Shown one piece after another: positions 60,704-64,000 of a stretch of DNA of 64,000 nucleotides. The first letter of the stretch is position 1. Every line of letters begins with the position of its first letter. Source of the DNA: Bacteroidetes bacterium UBA1935. GTDB taxonomy: Bacteria; Bacteroidota; Bacteroidia; Chitinophagales; Chitinophagaceae. Under the pieces are notes generated by a model. That model was not told the origin of the DNA. It saw only the letters and a program-made list of their open reading frames with translations, and ran no database searches. Location of the stretch: assembly GCA_002337045.1 (NCBI GenBank), contig DDFF01000006.1, positions 372,001 to 436,000 on the forward strand. The letters run 5' to 3'. A program made the translations under genes and the position numbers.

Positions 60704-63700
60704 CTACAGGTCGTCTATCTCCACATCATCTGCAGGGCGTATCAGCTCGTAGCGTTTTGCAAAATTGCACCAGTTACAGTCTTCTTTGCCACAGCCTTTA
60801 TCAAACTCGTGATTCATAATGCCTGCATAGGCATTCTTCATTTGCTGCTTTACTATTTCTTCCTGCTGGCCTATGAATGGTATGGTAATGCGTTTGTACT
60901 GATTTGTTTTGCGGCCTTTTTCTATATAGTCAAACATACCTTCTTTTACCTGCCATTGCCTGTCGGGGTTGTTTTCTATCAGTAGTTTGTAGAAAAGCAT
61001 CTGGCGCCAGTAGTCGCCACCATTAGGCTCTTTATCGTTGGGTGGCGCAGTGTAGGTGCCTGAAGACCTGTCGGGGTCGCCTGTTTTATAGTCTATCACT
61101 TTGCAACCATCATCGTCAAACTGTATCAGATCTATCTTACCCGTTACAGGTACGCCATCCAGTACAAAGCGCTGTATTTTATATTCAATCTCTACCTTGG
61201 TAGGGAAGGTATTCAGGTATTCCTGATAGTATTCGGTAAGAATGGTATTACCTTGTTCCATTCTTCTTTCAAACTGAATATTGTTGAATGATTCACGTTC
61301 GCGATACATCTCTGATTTGAAAGAAGCAATCACATCTTCCAACGGAGGAAACACGCCCTGATTTTCTTTCATCAGTTTATACATTCTTTCCAGTGCATAG
61401 TGCACAGCACTACCAAATGCTAATGCGTCGCTCTTCAGGTATGGTACACGCAGTATATGCTCGTAGTAAAATGTCAGCGGACAACGCATGTATTTGGAAA
61501 GCGTTGTATAGCTCATGGTAAACTGCTGCAGGATATAGTCTATCCACTGCCCGTTAGCAAGTTTGATGCGTACGTCGGGCACGGGCTGCAATGCCCATGC
61601 TATGTGTTGCATGATGGCTTCTGTTGGTACAGACTGATTGATGCGTTCTTCAGGCAGGCTTATCTCATCAATGAATACAGAATTCTCAAGCGGCTTGCCG
61701 TTATTATCGCTGATGGCATAAGATATGTGCAAGTGTTTCTTGGCGCGCGTAAGCGCTACGAAAAAAAGACGGCGCGCTACTTCTGTCTTGTATGTTTTAT
61801 CGGCATCGTCTTTTGTATTAGTGATACCTTCGGGTAGTTTGTATTCATTACCCCCACCACGTTTGTCTTCCCAAAAGTTTTTGGTGCAGCCTACTAAGAA
61901 CACATATTCAAACTCATTGCCCTTAGCACCATGTGCTGTGTAGAAGCGGACACCGTTTTCATTCTGCACTACTTTTTGTATTGGTATGCTGATGTTCTCG
62001 TCCAGCATACGTTCTATCATGCGCAGCAGTTCGGGTACTTTCAGATTTGCATCGCGGTCGTAGCACTCTTTCACAAAATCGAAGAATGTATTGATGACCT
62101 GTACATTCCACACATGGTCTACCTTCTTCAGCAGGTGCGCCATCATGCCGCTTTCATAAATGATTTTTTCAAGCAACAGCGGTATCGGTAATGTATGTTG
62201 TTCCTGCAACCAGTTGTCGAGGCATCTGCCAAGGCGTGTTATGTTTTTGGTTGTTGCAAGGTTCATGGTTTCGAGCAGCAATGTGTTGTTCAAAACCAGT
62301 CGCCAAACACCAAGGCTTTTATCTTTCGATTTGTTGTTGCTTATATGCAGCGATAGCGTTGCAATATCTACAGGTGCTATTTCGTAGTAGGGAGCATGCA
62401 TTATCTCAAACAAACGTGCTTCGCTGCTGAATGCTTCCTTGCGTTCTTCTTCGAGATAGTATAGTATGTTGATGACCTGCTTAATGAGTGGCAGTTCCAG
62501 CACATTCACAGGTTTCTTAACTGTATATGGTATTCCCTTACGCTCCATCAGGCTGATGATATTATCTGCCTGTTTGTGTTGTGCATACAGTACTGCAACA
62601 TTGTTCAATGCAATGCCTTGCTTTTGCAGTTCTTCAATCTGCATCACTACATCGGCTTCTTCCTGCAGTATATTGTTGTATACTTTTACTATGGGGTCAA
62701 TGGAGTCGTTACCATCCTGAAAGCGTGTGGCTGAGGCGACAATATTTTTATTCAGTGCAAGTTCATCAAGTTGTTTGATGAGGCGTTGCTCGTTATTATC
62801 GATAGTTGCCATTGCCTTATCCAGTATCAGCTGTGATGAGCGATAGTTTTGCGGCAATACAATGACTTTGATAGTTTCTTTGTAGCGTTGATAGAAGTCG
62901 AGAATGTTACGAATCCTAGCGCCCTGAAATTCATAGATAGACTGGTCGTCATCGCCCACCACAAATATGTTTGGGTCTTCCCAGAAATCTGTCAGCATAT
63001 GCAGCAGATCGCTCTGCGCGCCGTTGGTATCCTGAAACTCATCTACCAGTATAAATTGGTGACGCTCCTGATAGCTGAGCAGCAATGCATCATTTTTCTT
63101 GAAAGCATCCAGCACCCAGATTATCATGTCGTTGAAATCATAGCGTCCTTTCTGCTTCATCTTTTCGCTGTATACATCAAAGAGTTGTGCAGCGGCTTTG
63201 GTCTGGTTCAGCTTGCGGGTTTCTTCATCTATCTGGCTTTGCTTCAGGTCGCCTTTCTGATAGCCTTTACCACTCTTCTTGTACACGTATGCCTCGTTAT
63301 TGGGCATGTCAGCTATCTGCTGGTCTACCGCATCTGCTATGGTTTGTGCACTGATGTTTTCGCGCTTCATCATATCAAACAAACGGTTCAACCTGCCCGA
63401 ATCGAAGTAGATATTACCGCTCAATTTGCGAAGTGGGTGACCGCTCGGCAATTCTTCCAGCATTTCGTACAATAGCTCTGTGCGCTCCAGATCTGTAATA
63501 GGCTGTAGTGTGCGCAGGCTGAAGTAGTCGTTGTTGTTCTGGATTACGTTGTTGCAAAAAGCGTGGAAGGTGCAGATATTAATCCTGTGCGCAGCGGTGC
63601 CAATAATCTGCAACAACCTGCGACGCATGGAATTGGTAGCCTCGTCGGTATAGGTAAGGCAAAGAATCTCCTGTGGCTGCACCTGTGCCTCGCTGCGTAA

Positions 63701-63853
63701 CAGATTAGCGATGCGTACAGACAATACCTCTGTTTTACCTGTGCCGGGGCCTGCAATCACCATTACGGGTCCATAGATGGTGTCTACGGCCTTGCGTTGG
63801 GCTGCATTCAGGTTGTCGTATCTGCTCCGGAATAATTCTTCGTTTACTAGCAT
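60704..63853 (-). CDS. UvrD/RecB-type helicase with PD-(D/E)XK nuclease
   Basis: A 1049-residue superfamily 1A helicase. Walker A is AGPGTGKTE (about 34-42), the DEAD-box-like motif II is ILVDEFQD, motif III is VVGDDDQSIYEFQGA, motif IV is QNYRSS, motif V is TAHGAKGNEFEYV and motif VI is FFVALTRAKK. The C-terminal region (about 770-1049) is a RecB-like nuclease: GSAVHYALE, then TGKIDLIQF ... VIDYKTG, then QMLFYK. A Cys in MRCPLTFYYEH and three Cys in CGKEDCNWC suggest an AddB-type iron-sulfur staple. It acts in DNA repair or possibly defence; a partner subunit is not visible. Confidence 0.9.
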   Translation of the reverse strand: MLVNEELFRSRYDNLNAAQRKAVDTIYGPVMVIAGPGTGKTEVLSVRIANLLRSEAQVQPQEILCLTYTDEATNSMRRRLLQIIGTAAHRINICTFHAFCNNVIQNNNDYFSLRTLQPITDLERTELLYEMLEELPSGHPLRKLSGNIYFDSGRLNRLFDMMKRENISAQTIADAVDQQIADMPNNEAYVYKKSGKGYQKGDLKQSQIDEETRKLNQTKAAAQLFDVYSEKMKQKGRYDFNDMIIWVLDAFKKNDALLLSYQERHQFILVDEFQDTNGAQSDLLHMLTDFWEDPNIFVVGDDDQSIYEFQGARIRNILDFYQRYKETIKVIVLPQNYRSSQLILDKAMATIDNNEQRLIKQLDELALNKNIVASATRFQDGNDSIDPIVKVYNNILQEEADVVMQIEELQKQGIALNNVAVLYAQHKQADNIISLMERKGIPYTVKKPVNVLELPLIKQVINILYYLEEERKEAFSSEARLFEIMHAPYYEIAPVDIATLSLHISNNKSKDKSLGVWRLVLNNTLLLETMNLATTKNITRLGRCLDNWLQEQHTLPIPLLLEKIIYESGMMAHLLKKVDHVWNVQVINTFFDFVKECYDRDANLKVPELLRMIERMLDENISIPIQKVVQNENGVRFYTAHGAKGNEFEYVFLVGCTKNFWEDKRGGGNEYKLPEGITNTKDDADKTYKTEVARRLFFVALTRAKKHLHISYAISDNNGKPLENSVFIDEISLPEERINQSVPTEAIMQHIAWALQPVPDVRIKLANGQWIDYILQQFTMSYTTLSKYMRCPLTFYYEHILRVPYLKSDALAFGSAVHYALERMYKLMKENQGVFPPLEDVIASFKSEMYRERESFNNIQFERRMEQGNTILTEYYQEYLNTFPTKVEIEYKIQRFVLDGVPVTGKIDLIQFDDDGCKVIDYKTGDPDRSSGTYTAPPNDKEPNGGDYWRQMLFYKLLIENNPDRQWQVKEGMFDYIEKGRKTNQYKRITIPFIGQQEEIVKQQMKNAYAGIMNHEFDKGCGKEDCNWCNFAKRYELIRPADDVEIDDL

Positions 63854-63917
63854 AGTGTACTAAATACCAAGCTATGAAGTTAACAAACCTATGTGTACCT
63901 GAAAAAGAAGACTTCAT

Positions 63918-63925
63918 TACATTTG
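63918..63925 (+). promoter_or_regulatory. -7 box TACATTTG of the last gene
   Basis: TACATTTG ends 21 nt before the ATG at 63947. A TAGGTTTG in the opposite direction (63884-63891) may serve the helicase gene. Confidence 0.4.
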
Positions 63926-63946
63926 CAGATAAACGAAAAACAGGAT

Positions 63947-64000
63947 ATGAAACTGAAGTATGTACTCTTTATTCTATTAGCATGTTTTACAAGCGTTGCA
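63947..64000 (+). CDS. Partial gene for an exported protein (N-terminus only)
   Basis: Only the first 18 codons are in the window (MKLKYVLFILLACFTSVA). They form the start of a typical signal peptide, possibly a lipoprotein or secreted protein; the Ala-Cys at 12-13 is probably inside the hydrophobic core rather than a lipobox. An AGGAT sequence directly precedes the ATG. The function cannot be judged. Confidence 0.6.
   Translation, partial: MKLKYVLFILLACFTSVA

Overview
The window is a gene-dense chromosomal stretch from a member of the Bacteroidota, most likely the order Chitinophagales (Chitinophagaceae-like). This rests on several markers: two TonB-dependent receptors, three large secreted proteins ending in a type IX secretion (T9SS) sorting domain, the T9SS regulator PorX and a PorG-like barrel, phylum-typical families (DUF4290, DUF4293, DUF2306, Omp28-like), a split transketolase, few clear Shine-Dalgarno sequences, and many TAnnTTTG-type -7 promoter boxes close to start codons. 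GC content looks moderate and even. I saw no rRNA, tRNA, insertion sequence, prophage or CRISPR array, and no gene is obviously broken.

Layout. 1-6 kb: membrane and TPR proteins and a TonB receptor. 6-14.8 kb: housekeeping metabolism (dgt, 3-hydroxybutyrate dehydrogenase and an alpha/beta hydrolase, queA-nadC-lipid kinase, an LpxL-type acyltransferase, carbonic anhydrase, a FAH-family hydrolase). 14.8-24 kb, mostly minus strand: a TPR protein coupled to a MoxR ATPase, porX, then an envelope group (Omp85-like barrel, nadK, PorG-like barrel). 24-35 kb: a cytochrome/beta-propeller lipoprotein, folB, purL, a T9SS-exported SGNH hydrolase, a periplasmic thioredoxin, a SUI1 factor and the C-terminal half of transketolase. 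35-47 kb: a GEVED-domain T9SS protein, an M24 aminopeptidase, a CstB-like persulfide dioxygenase-rhodanese, a zinc peptidase, a TonB receptor behind a TPP riboswitch, and an Omp28-type T9SS protein. 47-54 kb: a second MoxR, serS, murA and DUF4290. 54-57.7 kb: a small lipoprotein, a sigma factor in an operon with a membrane-anchored trypsin-like protease, then tatC-rpiB. 58-64 kb: a DUF5723/TSP3/OmpA protein, an orphan sorting-domain-like small protein, a UvrD/RecB-type helicase-nuclease, and the start of one more exported protein.

The most promising candidate for an undescribed system is at 54.1-56.3 kb. A sigma-70-family factor is followed at 11 bp by a single-pass protein whose cytoplasmic end looks like an anti-sigma domain and whose periplasmic end is a trypsin-like protease with an intact-looking His-Asp-Ser triad. 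A near-identical GGGTTAC(C)TTTTT element sits upstream of both this operon and the divergent lipoprotein gene. Other notable points are the TPP riboswitch on an outer-membrane receptor, a natural Cys-to-Asp change in MurA, a terminator-like hairpin inside the first codons of an acyltransferase gene, and -7 boxes so close to start codons that leaderless mRNAs are likely.

All assignments come from reading the sequence and from knowledge of protein families; no database search was possible.
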